A DNA stretch of 25,879 nt from positions 1 through 25,879 of the forward strand of contig CAYVDH010000028.1 of assembly GCA_964450355.1 (NCBI GenBank), in the 5' to 3' direction. The position numbers were made by a program, and so were the translations under genes. Of this stretch, positions 7,158 to 14,144 are shown piece after piece. Position 1 is the stretch's first letter, and each line of letters opens with the position of its first letter. The notes under the pieces are model-generated. The model ran no database searches, was not told the origin of the DNA, and saw only the letters and a list, made by a program, of their open reading frames with translations. The stretch comes from CAYVDH01 sp964450355. GTDB lineage: Bacteria; Bacteroidota; Bacteroidia; NS11-12g; UBA955.

Positions 7158-8127
7158 ATTGTTTTCAAATACATATAACTACACCATTCTTATTTTGTTT
7201 TTATTTACATTTGGAATCAGGGCTTATGGATTAATTGTACCCTATTCAAATACCACAACACCAATTGAAATAAATTATTTAGCAAATTTGTTTAATTGGC
7301 TAAATGCTAGCCCTTTTCAAAGTTTTTTATTGTCAACATTAACGGTGTTTTTTTCAGCCTTATTGTTAAATTACATCATACTAAAAAATGAAATTGTATT
7401 CATTCCATCCTATTTGACAGCTTATTTTTTTATTATCATCAACAGCTTATTTACGGATCAAATGTATTTCAGTCCTGTTCATCTTGTTAATTTATTGATG
7501 ATATTGTCCATAGGCTCCATTTTAAAAATTTATCAATCTGAAAATCCTTTGTTTAACATTTTAGTTTCTTCATTGTTAGCAGGATTTAGTGTGTTGTTAA
7601 ACATCAGTTATTTTGCCTATTTTGTAGTCGTATTAATAGGGCTTAATTTATTTAGACCTTTTACATTAAGAGAGAATTTGGCTTGTTTCATTGGTTTTGC
7701 TATTCCATTGTATTTAGGTACATTGTTTAATTTTTTAGTTTATGATAGTTTTCTGCCTTTTCGAATCTTTTTTCCAGATTATGGTAATGTCTCTTCGCCT
7801 ATGTGGGCCTTGTTTTCTGCAATACCTATTTTAGTGATGATAGGTGTATTTGCTTTTTTAAGGATGTTTCAAAATTTTTTCAAAAACACCACCAAATCAA
7901 GAAGGACAATTCAACTTTTAGTTGTCATTTTGATGGTTTCTTTGGTGTTGTTCATTACAGGAAAACAAAATCCTAGACAAGAATTTAGTTTTTTAGCATT
8001 TCCACTCGCCATATACTATGCATTTTATTTTTCAAGTTACCGATTTAAATTGCTCAAAGAAATCATCAATTTGATTTTAATTTCAAGTGTGTTGTTTTTC
8101 CAATACAGTGTATATTGGGGCATTTAA
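7150..8127 (+). CDS. DUF6427-like polytopic membrane protein
   Basis: 325 residues, almost wholly hydrophobic, with about eight to ten predicted membrane helices (for example 13-30, 58-76, 86-104, 115-126, 140-162, 170-188, 212-232, 252-268). The pattern of an N-terminal short hydrophilic MIRLFSNTYNY start, a central region of the FRPFTLRENLACFIGFAIPLY type and helix spacing resembles the DUF6427 family found in Bacteroidota. I recognise this by general resemblance rather than by a diagnostic motif. Biochemical role unknown. It overlaps the upstream secreted protein gene by 8 bases (ATGATTAG). Its stop directly abuts the stop of the convergent glutathione peroxidase gene with no intervening base. 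Confidence 0.75.
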   Translation: MIRLFSNTYNYTILILFLFTFGIRAYGLIVPYSNTTTPIEINYLANLFNWLNASPFQSFLLSTLTVFFSALLLNYIILKNEIVFIPSYLTAYFFIIINSLFTDQMYFSPVHLVNLLMILSIGSILKIYQSENPLFNILVSSLLAGFSVLLNISYFAYFVVVLIGLNLFRPFTLRENLACFIGFAIPLYLGTLFNFLVYDSFLPFRIFFPDYGNVSSPMWALFSAIPILVMIGVFAFLRMFQNFFKNTTKSRRTIQLLVVILMVSLVLFITGKQNPRQEFSFLAFPLAIYYAFYFSSYRFKLLKEIINLILISSVLFFQYSVYWGI

Positions 8128-8712
8128 TCATTTAGCATCTCGAAAAGCTTCTACAAAAGCACTGTCCTTGGGGCTGGTTCCAGAACCAAAGTAATGTGTT
8201 AATTTGCCTTCTGGATTGATGACAAACTTGTTGAAATTCCATTTGACTTCAAAATCACTAGCTCCATTCATAGATTTGTTACAAAGCCATTTATAAATTG
8301 GGTGTTGATTTTCTCCTTTTACATCTATTTTTTCGGTCATAGGAAAAGTAATGTTGTATTTAGTTGAGCAAAAGTTGATGATTTGCTCTGATGTGCCAGG
8401 CTCCTGTCCTCCAAATTGATTGCACGGGAAACCTAATACGACTACATTTTTAGATTTGTAATTGTTGTAAAATTCTTCCAATAATTTATATTGAGGAGTG
8501 TATCCACATTCACTAGCTGTGTTGACAATTAGGATGTATTTGCCTTTAAAATCGGAAAAATTGATGGTTGACTTTCCATCAATGTTTTTTATGCTGTATT
8601 CATGTATTGATTTATTAGGAGAAATAGCATTGCTGTTTTCAATTTTTTTTGATTTGCCAACAAAGCAGGAAGTTAGAGAAGACAATAAACCCATAATTAA
8701 TAATTTTTTCAT
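8128..8712 (-). CDS. Glutathione peroxidase-like thiol peroxidase, lipoprotein
   Basis: 194 residues from ATG at 8712. Reduces hydroperoxides; Cys-type bacterial members normally use thioredoxin rather than glutathione. The signal peptide MKKLLIMGLLSSLTSC has a lipobox, lipidated Cys16, so it should be membrane-anchored facing the periplasm. Peroxidatic Cys69 is in VNTASECGYTPQY, the catalytic Gln in FGGQEPG (103), and Trp158-Asn159 in VKWNFNKF. The putative resolving Cys115 is in NFCSTKYN, which fits the two-Cys thioredoxin-dependent subtype. A longer reading from TTG at 8727 is rejected because that codon lies in the promoter -7 element. The stop abuts the DUF6427-like gene. Confidence 0.93.
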   Translation of the reverse strand: MKKLLIMGLLSSLTSCFVGKSKKIENSNAISPNKSIHEYSIKNIDGKSTINFSDFKGKYILIVNTASECGYTPQYKLLEEFYNNYKSKNVVVLGFPCNQFGGQEPGTSEQIINFCSTKYNITFPMTEKIDVKGENQHPIYKWLCNKSMNGASDFEVKWNFNKFVINPEGKLTHYFGSGTSPKDSAFVEAFRDAK

Positions 8713-8724
8713 TTTAAAAAGAAA

Positions 8725-8755
8725 CAAAAATAGAGTTATTTTGTTTTAATTACAA
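8725..8755 (-). promoter_or_regulatory. Promoter of the glutathione peroxidase gene (TTG-N20-TATTTTTG)
   Basis: On the minus strand, TTG (8755-8753), a 20-base spacer and TATTTTTG (8732-8725) match both Bacteroidota promoter elements at the correct spacing. The -7 element ends 12 bases before the ATG. The -33 element abuts the TTG start codon of the divergent DUF2452 gene. Confidence 0.55.
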
Positions 8756-9190
8756 TTGGAAACTATAGAAAAAGAAATCAATCTGAAAGAAGGCGCAATC
8801 TATCAAGGTGAAGATAAATTTTCACCTATACCCCTAAATGTTGCATCACCTCCAATCAATCCTCTTGATAAAAAATTAATTAAGGCTAATGCCTATGAAA
8901 CAATGCATCATCAGGCAAACCAGCAGATTGAAATTTTAAAAAGACAAGCAGATTTAATCATGCAACAAGTCAAAGAAATAGAGGAAAGGGTAATGGTTTC
9001 TAAACAAATTTACGAATCCAATATTTCATTTGAACCTGTTATAGGGAATATCTATTACCTCTATAAAAAATCTGAAAAATTAATGCTATCCATGGTAGCT
9101 CCTAACGAATGGGGGAAAAAATTGCCATACGATGAATACCTTAACAAGGTGTGTTTGTTGGCAGACAAAACATGGCAGGTATTAAAATAA
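8756..9190 (+). CDS. DUF2452 / C1orf50-family protein (TTG start)
   Basis: 144 residues. The C-terminal half carries GNIYYLYKKSEKLMLSMVAP followed by NEWG, which matches the hallmark of the DUF2452 family shared by bacteria and eukaryotes (human C1orf50). No function is established for the family. An N-terminal segment is followed by a helix NQQIEILKRQADLIMQQVKE (about 57-76) typical of the family's central helix. No signal peptide or membrane segment, so it is probably cytoplasmic. The only plausible start is TTG at 8756, since the first in-frame ATG would remove about 50 residues. Divergent from the peroxidase gene with 43 bases between start codons. Confidence 0.8.
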   Translation: METIEKEINLKEGAIYQGEDKFSPIPLNVASPPINPLDKKLIKANAYETMHHQANQQIEILKRQADLIMQQVKEIEERVMVSKQIYESNISFEPVIGNIYYLYKKSEKLMLSMVAPNEWGKKLPYDEYLNKVCLLADKTWQVLK

Positions 9191-9210
9191 TGTTCTTTTA
9201 AGTTTCATTT

Positions 9211-9241
9211 TTTGATTTCATTTAAAAAATATGCATATTTG
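9211..9241 (+). promoter_or_regulatory. Promoter of the cyclase operon (TTTG-N19-CATATTTG)
   Basis: TTTG at 9211-9214, a 19-base spacer and CATATTTG at 9234-9241. The second element differs from TAnnTTTG at one base. The spacing fits the Bacteroidota consensus. The predicted transcription start is only a few bases before the ATG at 9253, so the leader is very short. Confidence 0.5.
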
Positions 9242-9252
9242 CGTAAACTATA

Positions 9253-10764
9253 ATGAAAACCCAATTTATATACATCATAGCCACATTTATCACCTTGTGT
9301 GTTATAAGGCAAAATGTATTTGCAAATAAAAAAACATCTGACAAAGAGAAAGAAGCACAAATTTCTCTAAATTCTGATGATTCTATAAAATTGAATAAAT
9401 TGCTATTGGAGGCAAGTAATTTTGAAAGAAAATTAATGTTTGACAAAGCAATAGATGCTGCAAATGATGCACTTAAAATAGCCGAAGCAGGAAAATACAA
9501 ATACGGTCAATACAAGGCATACCGAGCACTTGAAAGCATTTACAGGCAATCTGATAAACCTATCTTAGCTAAAAAATACCAACTTAAAGCGGTTAATATG
9601 AAAGCTAAATTAGACGAAGATTTAGCTGTGTTGTCAGAAAAGGAAAAACAAGAAAAAGATAAGTTATTGTATTTGCAACAACAACAATTAGAAGAGGAAC
9701 AAAGGGAATTAAACGAGCGTTTGTCTGAAATAGAAAGACTTAACAAAGACAAAAACATAAGTAAGGAAGAACTTGCTCTTAAAAAACAAGAAATTCTTAA
9801 TAAACAAATTGAATTGCAAAGTAAAATGAACACCATTGAGGAACAAAAAAATATACTAAACATGACCTCAGAGGAGTTAACTTTGACAAAACAAGAATTA
9901 GAAAATCAAAAATTAGTGGCTAAAATTTTTGATGATTCATTGCAAATGACAAAAAAAACCGAAGAATTAAATAAAAAAGAACTTGAAAGACAAAGTTTAT
10001 TTAATTACTTATTGATTTTAGGTTTAAGTTTTTTCATCATTTTAGCAGCAGCAATTTACAGACTATATTTTTTGAAAAAAAGCAATCAGGAAATACTTGA
10101 AAAGAAAAACATTGAAATTGAAAAGGAGAAAAAACGCAGCGATGATTTATTGTTAAATATTTTACCAGAAAATGTTGCAAACGAACTTAAAAACAATGGA
10201 AAATCAGAACCTAAATTTTTTGAAAATGTCACCATCATGTTTACAGATTTTAAAGACTTTACGAAAGTAAGTGAAGCCATAAGTGCTAAAGTACTTGTTG
10301 AACAAATTGATTTTATTTTTAGAAAATTTGATGAAATTATTGATAAATTTGGTTTAGAAAAAATTAAAACCATTGGAGACGCTTATTTATGTGTTAGTGG
10401 CATTCCAGATGCAAACACTCACCGACCTGTAAATGTCATAAAAGCAGCTCAAGAAATTGAAGAATTTATTTTTCAGTTAGGTATAGAAAAGAAAAAAACT
10501 AATCAACAATTTTTTGAAATTCGAATAGGTGTGCACACTGGTCCTTTAGTTGCTGGAATAGTGGGTGCTAAGAAATTTGCATACGATATTTGGGGAGATA
10601 CAGTAAACACTGCTGCCAGAATGGAACAAAATTCTGTGCCAGGAAAAATCAATATTTCTGGAGCAACTTATGAATTAATAAAAGATGAAATTCCTTGTGA
10701 TTACAGAGGAAAAATAGCAGCTAAAAACAAGGGTGAAGTAGACATGTATTTTGTGTCAAAATAA
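9253..10764 (+). CDS. Membrane class III adenylate cyclase with periplasmic TPR/coiled-coil sensor
   Basis: 503 residues, predicted to make cAMP from ATP. Order: signal/anchor segment (about 5-25), TPR-like helices (about 44-120), long coiled coil rich in Glu, Lys and Gln (about 121-245), transmembrane helix (about 250-272), signalling helix with the LLLNILPENVANELK motif (299-313), class III cyclase domain (about 325-503). Metal-binding Asp332 (FTDF) and Asp376 (KTIGDAY) are present. Lys372 and Asp445 (YDIWGD) are the adenine-selecting pair, so ATP rather than GTP is expected. Transition-state Asn452 and Arg456 (VNTAARM) are intact. All catalytic residues lie in one chain, as in homodimers. 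First gene of a three-gene operon; the next starts 13 bases on. Confidence 0.93.
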   Translation: MKTQFIYIIATFITLCVIRQNVFANKKTSDKEKEAQISLNSDDSIKLNKLLLEASNFERKLMFDKAIDAANDALKIAEAGKYKYGQYKAYRALESIYRQSDKPILAKKYQLKAVNMKAKLDEDLAVLSEKEKQEKDKLLYLQQQQLEEEQRELNERLSEIERLNKDKNISKEELALKKQEILNKQIELQSKMNTIEEQKNILNMTSEELTLTKQELENQKLVAKIFDDSLQMTKKTEELNKKELERQSLFNYLLILGLSFFIILAAAIYRLYFLKKSNQEILEKKNIEIEKEKKRSDDLLLNILPENVANELKNNGKSEPKFFENVTIMFTDFKDFTKVSEAISAKVLVEQIDFIFRKFDEIIDKFGLEKIKTIGDAYLCVSGIPDANTHRPVNVIKAAQEIEEFIFQLGIEKKKTNQQFFEIRIGVHTGPLVAGIVGAKKFAYDIWGDTVNTAARMEQNSVPGKINISGATYELIKDEIPCDYRGKIAAKNKGEVDMYFVSK

Positions 10765-10777
10765 ACAAATCAATTTA

Positions 10778-11356
10778 ATGGAAACAGAAAAAGCAATAGA
10801 ATACATATTAACAAGACTTAAAAATGAACTCAAGATTTTTATGACTTACCATTCTTTCAAACATACAGAAGATGTAATAAAAAATGTTAAAAGAATTGCT
10901 AAAGCTGAAAAAATAATTGACAAAAGAGAATTAAATCTTTTAGTCACAGCAGCAGCTTATCACGACTCGGGTTTTATCAATACATACATGAACCACGAAG
11001 AAGAAGGTTGCCGAATAGCTGATAAAATACTGCCACAATTTAACTATTCAAAGGAAGACATTGAAGTAATCAAAAATTTAATCATGGCTACTAAAGTTCC
11101 TCAAACACCAAAAAGCAAATTAGAACAAATTATTTGCGATGCAGATTTGGATTACTTGGGGAGAGAGGATTTTTTTGAAATTGGAGAAACACTTTATGAT
11201 GAGTTTTTATACATGAAAATTGTTAGAGATACTCTGTCTTGGAACCAATTACAAGTAAAATTCTTAAGCAGTCATAATTTTTTCACACCTTCAAATCAAA
11301 AATTAAGAGAACAAAAAAAACAAAAACACCTGTCAATCATACAAAAATTAATTTAA
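10778..11356 (+). CDS. HD-domain metal-dependent phosphohydrolase
   Basis: 192 residues from ATG at 10778; an upstream TTG start inside the cyclase gene is not needed. The HD-domain metal ligands are all visible: His29 (YHSFKHT), His62-Asp63 (AAYHDSG), His73 (MNHEEEG) and Asp121 (CDADLDYLG). HD proteins hydrolyse phosphomonoester or phosphodiester bonds of nucleotides; the substrate here is unknown. The position directly behind an adenylate cyclase suggests it may act on cAMP or a related nucleotide, but this is inference from context only. No signal peptide or membrane helix, so cytoplasmic. It is followed 4 bases later by the universal stress protein gene. Confidence 0.9.
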   Translation: METEKAIEYILTRLKNELKIFMTYHSFKHTEDVIKNVKRIAKAEKIIDKRELNLLVTAAAYHDSGFINTYMNHEEEGCRIADKILPQFNYSKEDIEVIKNLIMATKVPQTPKSKLEQIICDADLDYLGREDFFEIGETLYDEFLYMKIVRDTLSWNQLQVKFLSSHNFFTPSNQKLREQKKQKHLSIIQKLI

Positions 11357-11360
11357 TCAA

Positions 11361-12257
11361 ATGAAAGATCAATTTGCACCCAAAAACAATTTAATTATCG
11401 TAGCTTACGACTTTACTAAACAATCTGATTGTGCGCTAAATCACGTTAATAATTTAGCCAAAACTACCAATAGTACCATTGAATTAGTTCATATCATCAC
11501 CAAAGAATCTAAAGACAATTACAAAGGCAATGCTGCTACTGCTACCATCGGAATTCAAGAAAATTTGACTAAAATAGCTGAATCTAATCAAGCCACTACA
11601 GGCATAACTACCGTGGCAACAGCTACTGATGGAGATATTTTTTCTACCATTGGTGAAATTGCCGAAAAAAGAAATGCATGGTTCTTGTCTTTTGGAACTC
11701 ATGGAGTAAAAGGAATGCAACATATTTTAGGAGCTTTTGCTTTAAAATTAGTTTCATCATCGCCTTGTCCTGTTATCATTGTTCAAAATAAAAACATTGC
11801 TGAACATGGTTATAAAAATATATTGTTGCCCATAGACAGAACTATGGAATCAAAACAAAAAGTGTATCAAGCCATTTCATTAGCAAAATTATACAACAGC
11901 AACATTCACTTAATTGCTACCCACGAAAACGATGAGTTTTTTGAAAGAGCAGTAAAAGCTAATGTGGGATTTGTTAAAAATAAACTTGAAGAATTTGGAC
12001 TCACACTTGCTTCTGAGGAATACCAAGACCCAAAAAGTAAAGATAGTTTTGGCAAACAAACCATCAAGCACGCCTCCATCAATCACATGGATTTAATACT
12101 AATAATTACATCAGAGGACAAAGGCATTATCGGAGCCATTGTTGGAGCTGAAGATGTTAAAATCATTAATAATGATGACTCTATTCCAGTAATGTGTATT
12201 AATCCAGTCAACTCTATGATTTTGGGTAAAATCATTTCGTTTGGAGGATTTGTATAA
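11361..12257 (+). CDS. Universal stress protein with two Usp domains
   Basis: 298 residues in two tandem UspA-like alpha/beta domains. Domain 1 (about 10-143) has NLIIVAYDFTKQSDCALNHV at its first strand/helix and ends with the block FGTHGVKGMQHILGAFA and PCPVIIVQ. Domain 2 (about 150-287) has YKNILLPIDRTMESKQKV and ends IPVMCINP. The ATP-binding pattern G-x2-G-x9-G-S/T is imperfect in domain 1, with eight residues between glycines and Ala in place of Ser/Thr, and is further degraded in domain 2 (SEDKGIIGAIVGAE). Nucleotide binding is therefore uncertain. Third gene of the cyclase-HD operon. It converges on the ThiL-like gene with 7 bases between stops. Confidence 0.93.
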   Translation: MKDQFAPKNNLIIVAYDFTKQSDCALNHVNNLAKTTNSTIELVHIITKESKDNYKGNAATATIGIQENLTKIAESNQATTGITTVATATDGDIFSTIGEIAEKRNAWFLSFGTHGVKGMQHILGAFALKLVSSSPCPVIIVQNKNIAEHGYKNILLPIDRTMESKQKVYQAISLAKLYNSNIHLIATHENDEFFERAVKANVGFVKNKLEEFGLTLASEEYQDPKSKDSFGKQTIKHASINHMDLILIITSEDKGIIGAIVGAEDVKIINNDDSIPVMCINPVNSMILGKIISFGGFV

Positions 12258-12264
12258 TTGAGAA

Positions 12265-13296
12265 TTACTTAAGTTTAAGTTCCTCTTTAATAGGGTATTT
12301 ATTGTTTCCTTTGCTGATTAAATGTATGCCTTCAGTAAATGGTACACAATGACCTACGATGGTGAAATCGAGTTGACCTTTTACTAAATCATAATCCTTT
12401 TGTGGAATAGTAAATAACAATTCAAAATCATCACCTCCATTTAAGCAAGCAACGGTAGAGTCAATGCCTAAATCAATGCTTCTTTGATATGTTAAAGGGT
12501 CAATAGGTAATTTGTCTTCATAAATTGTAAAACCTACTTGGCTGTTTTCAGAAACTTGATGCAGGGCTTTAGCTAAGCCATTATTTACCAAAGTCATAGA
12601 ATTTGGTTTAATTTTTAATTGATTGAATAAGTCAATAATATCAATCCTTGCTTCAGGTTTTAGCTGTCTTTGAATGAGGTAATCATTGCCAGATAAATCA
12701 GGTTGAAAATCTGGCTTTTCTAAAAATATTCTTTTTTCTCTTTCTAAAATGGTTAATCCCATGAATGCTGCTCCTAAGTCACCAGTCACCAAAACTAAAT
12801 CATTTTCTTTAGCTTCGGAGTTTAGCACTGCTTGATTTATATTCACTTCTCCAAATGCACTGATATTTATCACTATTCCTTGACTAATAGAAGTAATTTG
12901 ATTGGAAACAATATCGACATGAAAAGTATGAGATGCAGAAAAAAATCCCTTATACAATTCTTCGATTGCTTCCAATGAAAATCGGTTGCTCATTGATACA
13001 GATATTGCAATTTGGGAAGCTTTACCACCCTTAGCTACCAAGTGACTTATTGCGGCTACCACACTTTTATAACCTAAATGAGGTAATGGGGTGTAAGATA
13101 AATCAAAATGAATGTTTTCGCAGTAATTATGGCTGTATAACAATTGGTAATGGTCATTTTGAAGTACCATCCCACAATCTTCATTTACCCCTTTGAAACT
13201 GGTTTTGTTTTTTAATTTATATTGATTAAAAAGGTGTTTTAATAATCCTTTTTCACCAAGTTGATTAATTTCTGTACGATTTTTGTTCTCAAACAT
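12265..13296 (-). CDS. ThiL-like protein, catalytic aspartates lost (probable pseudoenzyme)
   Basis: 343 residues, full length with an intact frame, clearly homologous to thiamine-monophosphate kinase (which makes thiamine diphosphate from TMP and ATP). Family segments retained: IHFDLSYTPLPHLGYKSV, MSNRFSLEA, VTGDLGAAFMGL, QLKPEARIDI and GGDDFELLFT. But metal/ATP ligands are changed: the GDD motif is N38-E39-D40, STDM is S55-H56-N57-Y58, LSD is I83-S84-H85, GGD is S131-N132-Q133, and SDG is N238-N239-G240. Four of the five motifs lose their Asp; only D40 remains. It is therefore unlikely to be an active kinase. It could be a regulatory or scaffold paralogue. Its promoter (13315-13343) overlaps the divergent comF gene. 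Confidence 0.85.
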   Translation of the reverse strand: MFENKNRTEINQLGEKGLLKHLFNQYKLKNKTSFKGVNEDCGMVLQNDHYQLLYSHNYCENIHFDLSYTPLPHLGYKSVVAAISHLVAKGGKASQIAISVSMSNRFSLEAIEELYKGFFSASHTFHVDIVSNQITSISQGIVINISAFGEVNINQAVLNSEAKENDLVLVTGDLGAAFMGLTILEREKRIFLEKPDFQPDLSGNDYLIQRQLKPEARIDIIDLFNQLKIKPNSMTLVNNGLAKALHQVSENSQVGFTIYEDKLPIDPLTYQRSIDLGIDSTVACLNGGDDFELLFTIPQKDYDLVKGQLDFTIVGHCVPFTEGIHLISKGNNKYPIKEELKLK

Positions 13297-13314
13297 ATGT
13301 CAAATAATAAATCG

Positions 13315-13343
13315 CAAAAATAATGTCTATTCACCCATTCAAA
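13315..13343 (-). promoter_or_regulatory. Promoter of the ThiL-like gene (TTTG-N17-TATTTTTG)
   Basis: Minus-strand TTTG (13343-13340), a 17-base spacer and TATTTTTG (13322-13315) match both Bacteroidota promoter elements. The -33 part lies inside the comF coding region, because the divergent start codons are only 26 bases apart. Confidence 0.6.
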
Positions 13344-14024
13344 GAATACATTTCGGATTTTGTTCATTTTTTTTATCCAGTACTATGTGATTCCTGTAAA
13401 AAACCTTTGATGAAAAATGAAAAACACCTGTGTTTGAATTGCCATTTGGAATTGCCTTATACACTGTTTAAAAACAGTTCAGACAATGAAATGATAAAAT
13501 TATTATGGGGAAGAGTTCAAATTAAATATGCCAATTCTTTGTTGTATTTTAAAAAAAATGGAATGGCTCAAACATTGATGCATGAAATAAAATACAAAGG
13601 AAATCAAGATTTAGCATTGTATCTAGGAGGATTAATGGCACAAAAAATTTCAGAAGAAAAATTAATTTTTGACATGATAGTACCTGTTCCCTTGCATCTT
13701 AAAAAACTTAAAACAAGAGGATTTAATCAAAGTGCTAAAATTGCTGAAGGTTTCAGTAATAGCAGCGGAATTCCATTAGAACTAAATGGTATCATTAGAA
13801 CTATAAATACGGAAACACAAACCAAAAAAAAGAGATTTGAAAGATGGGAAAATACTGATGGGAAATTTTTTGTAACTGAACCTCAAAAATTTAAAAACAA
13901 AAGAATTGTTTTAATTGATGATGTAATAACAACTGGAGCAACAATAGAAGCTTGTTGTTCTGAACTTGTCAAAGCAGGAGCATCCGAAATCAGTATTTTC
14001 ACCTTGTGTTATGCCACTTTTTGA
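13323..14024 (+). CDS. comF: ComF-family phosphoribosyltransferase-like protein
   Basis: 233 residues. The N-terminal zinc-binding segment has CDSC (22-25) and CLNC (37-40). The C-terminal phosphoribosyltransferase-type domain contains IVPVPLHLKKLKTRGFNQS and the PRPP-loop motif RIVLIDDVITTGAT (about 194-207). ComF proteins (ComFC/GntX) are tied to DNA uptake in transformable bacteria and are widely conserved in non-transformable ones; their molecular function remains unsettled. Cytoplasmic. Divergent from the ThiL-like gene with 26 bases between starts, so its own promoter must lie inside that gene. A one-mismatch -7 candidate GATTTTTG occurs at 13278-13285. Confidence 0.92.
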   Translation: MSIHPFKEYISDFVHFFYPVLCDSCKKPLMKNEKHLCLNCHLELPYTLFKNSSDNEMIKLLWGRVQIKYANSLLYFKKNGMAQTLMHEIKYKGNQDLALYLGGLMAQKISEEKLIFDMIVPVPLHLKKLKTRGFNQSAKIAEGFSNSSGIPLELNGIIRTINTETQTKKKRFERWENTDGKFFVTEPQKFKNKRIVLIDDVITTGATIEACCSELVKAGASEISIFTLCYATF

Positions 14025-14064
14025 TAACACCAAAATTGTTAAGTGTAAATAAATGAGTTAGTTG

Positions 14065-14087
14065 AATATCTAATTAGATATTTTTTT
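14065..14087 (+). terminator. Perfect 18-bp palindrome followed by a T-run
   Basis: AATATCTAATTAGATATT (14065-14082) is perfectly self-complementary and continues into a run of T to 14087, 40 bases after the comF stop. It may be a weak AT-only intrinsic terminator, or an operator for the large secreted gene downstream. The absence of GC in most of the stem makes termination uncertain. Confidence 0.35.
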
Positions 14088-14118
14088 AATCATTTACATG
14101 TCTTTAAAAATTATTCAT

Positions 14119-14126
14119 TATTTTTG
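14119..14126 (+). promoter_or_regulatory. Putative -7 element (TATTTTTG) for the Calx-beta cargo gene
   Basis: Exact TAnnTTTG match 18 bases upstream of the ATG at 14145. No -33 TTG is visible at the usual spacing. Confidence 0.4.
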
Positions 14127-14144
14127 TGCTAAATATCATTTAAA

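Noticed and set aside
8713..8727. Longer start (TTG at 8727) for the glutathione peroxidase gene
   Set aside because: The TTG lies in the -7 promoter element, and the ATG at 8712 gives a clean lipoprotein signal peptide.
9540..9863. Long minus-strand ORFs within the cyclase coiled-coil region (also 10086-10373, 9222-9500)
   Set aside because: They are low-complexity Ser/Leu/Phe-rich shadows of Lys/Glu-rich coding DNA on the plus strand.
10751..10777. TTG start for the HD protein inside the cyclase gene
   Set aside because: The ATG at 10778 gives the normal N-terminus, and the extra residues have no family counterpart.
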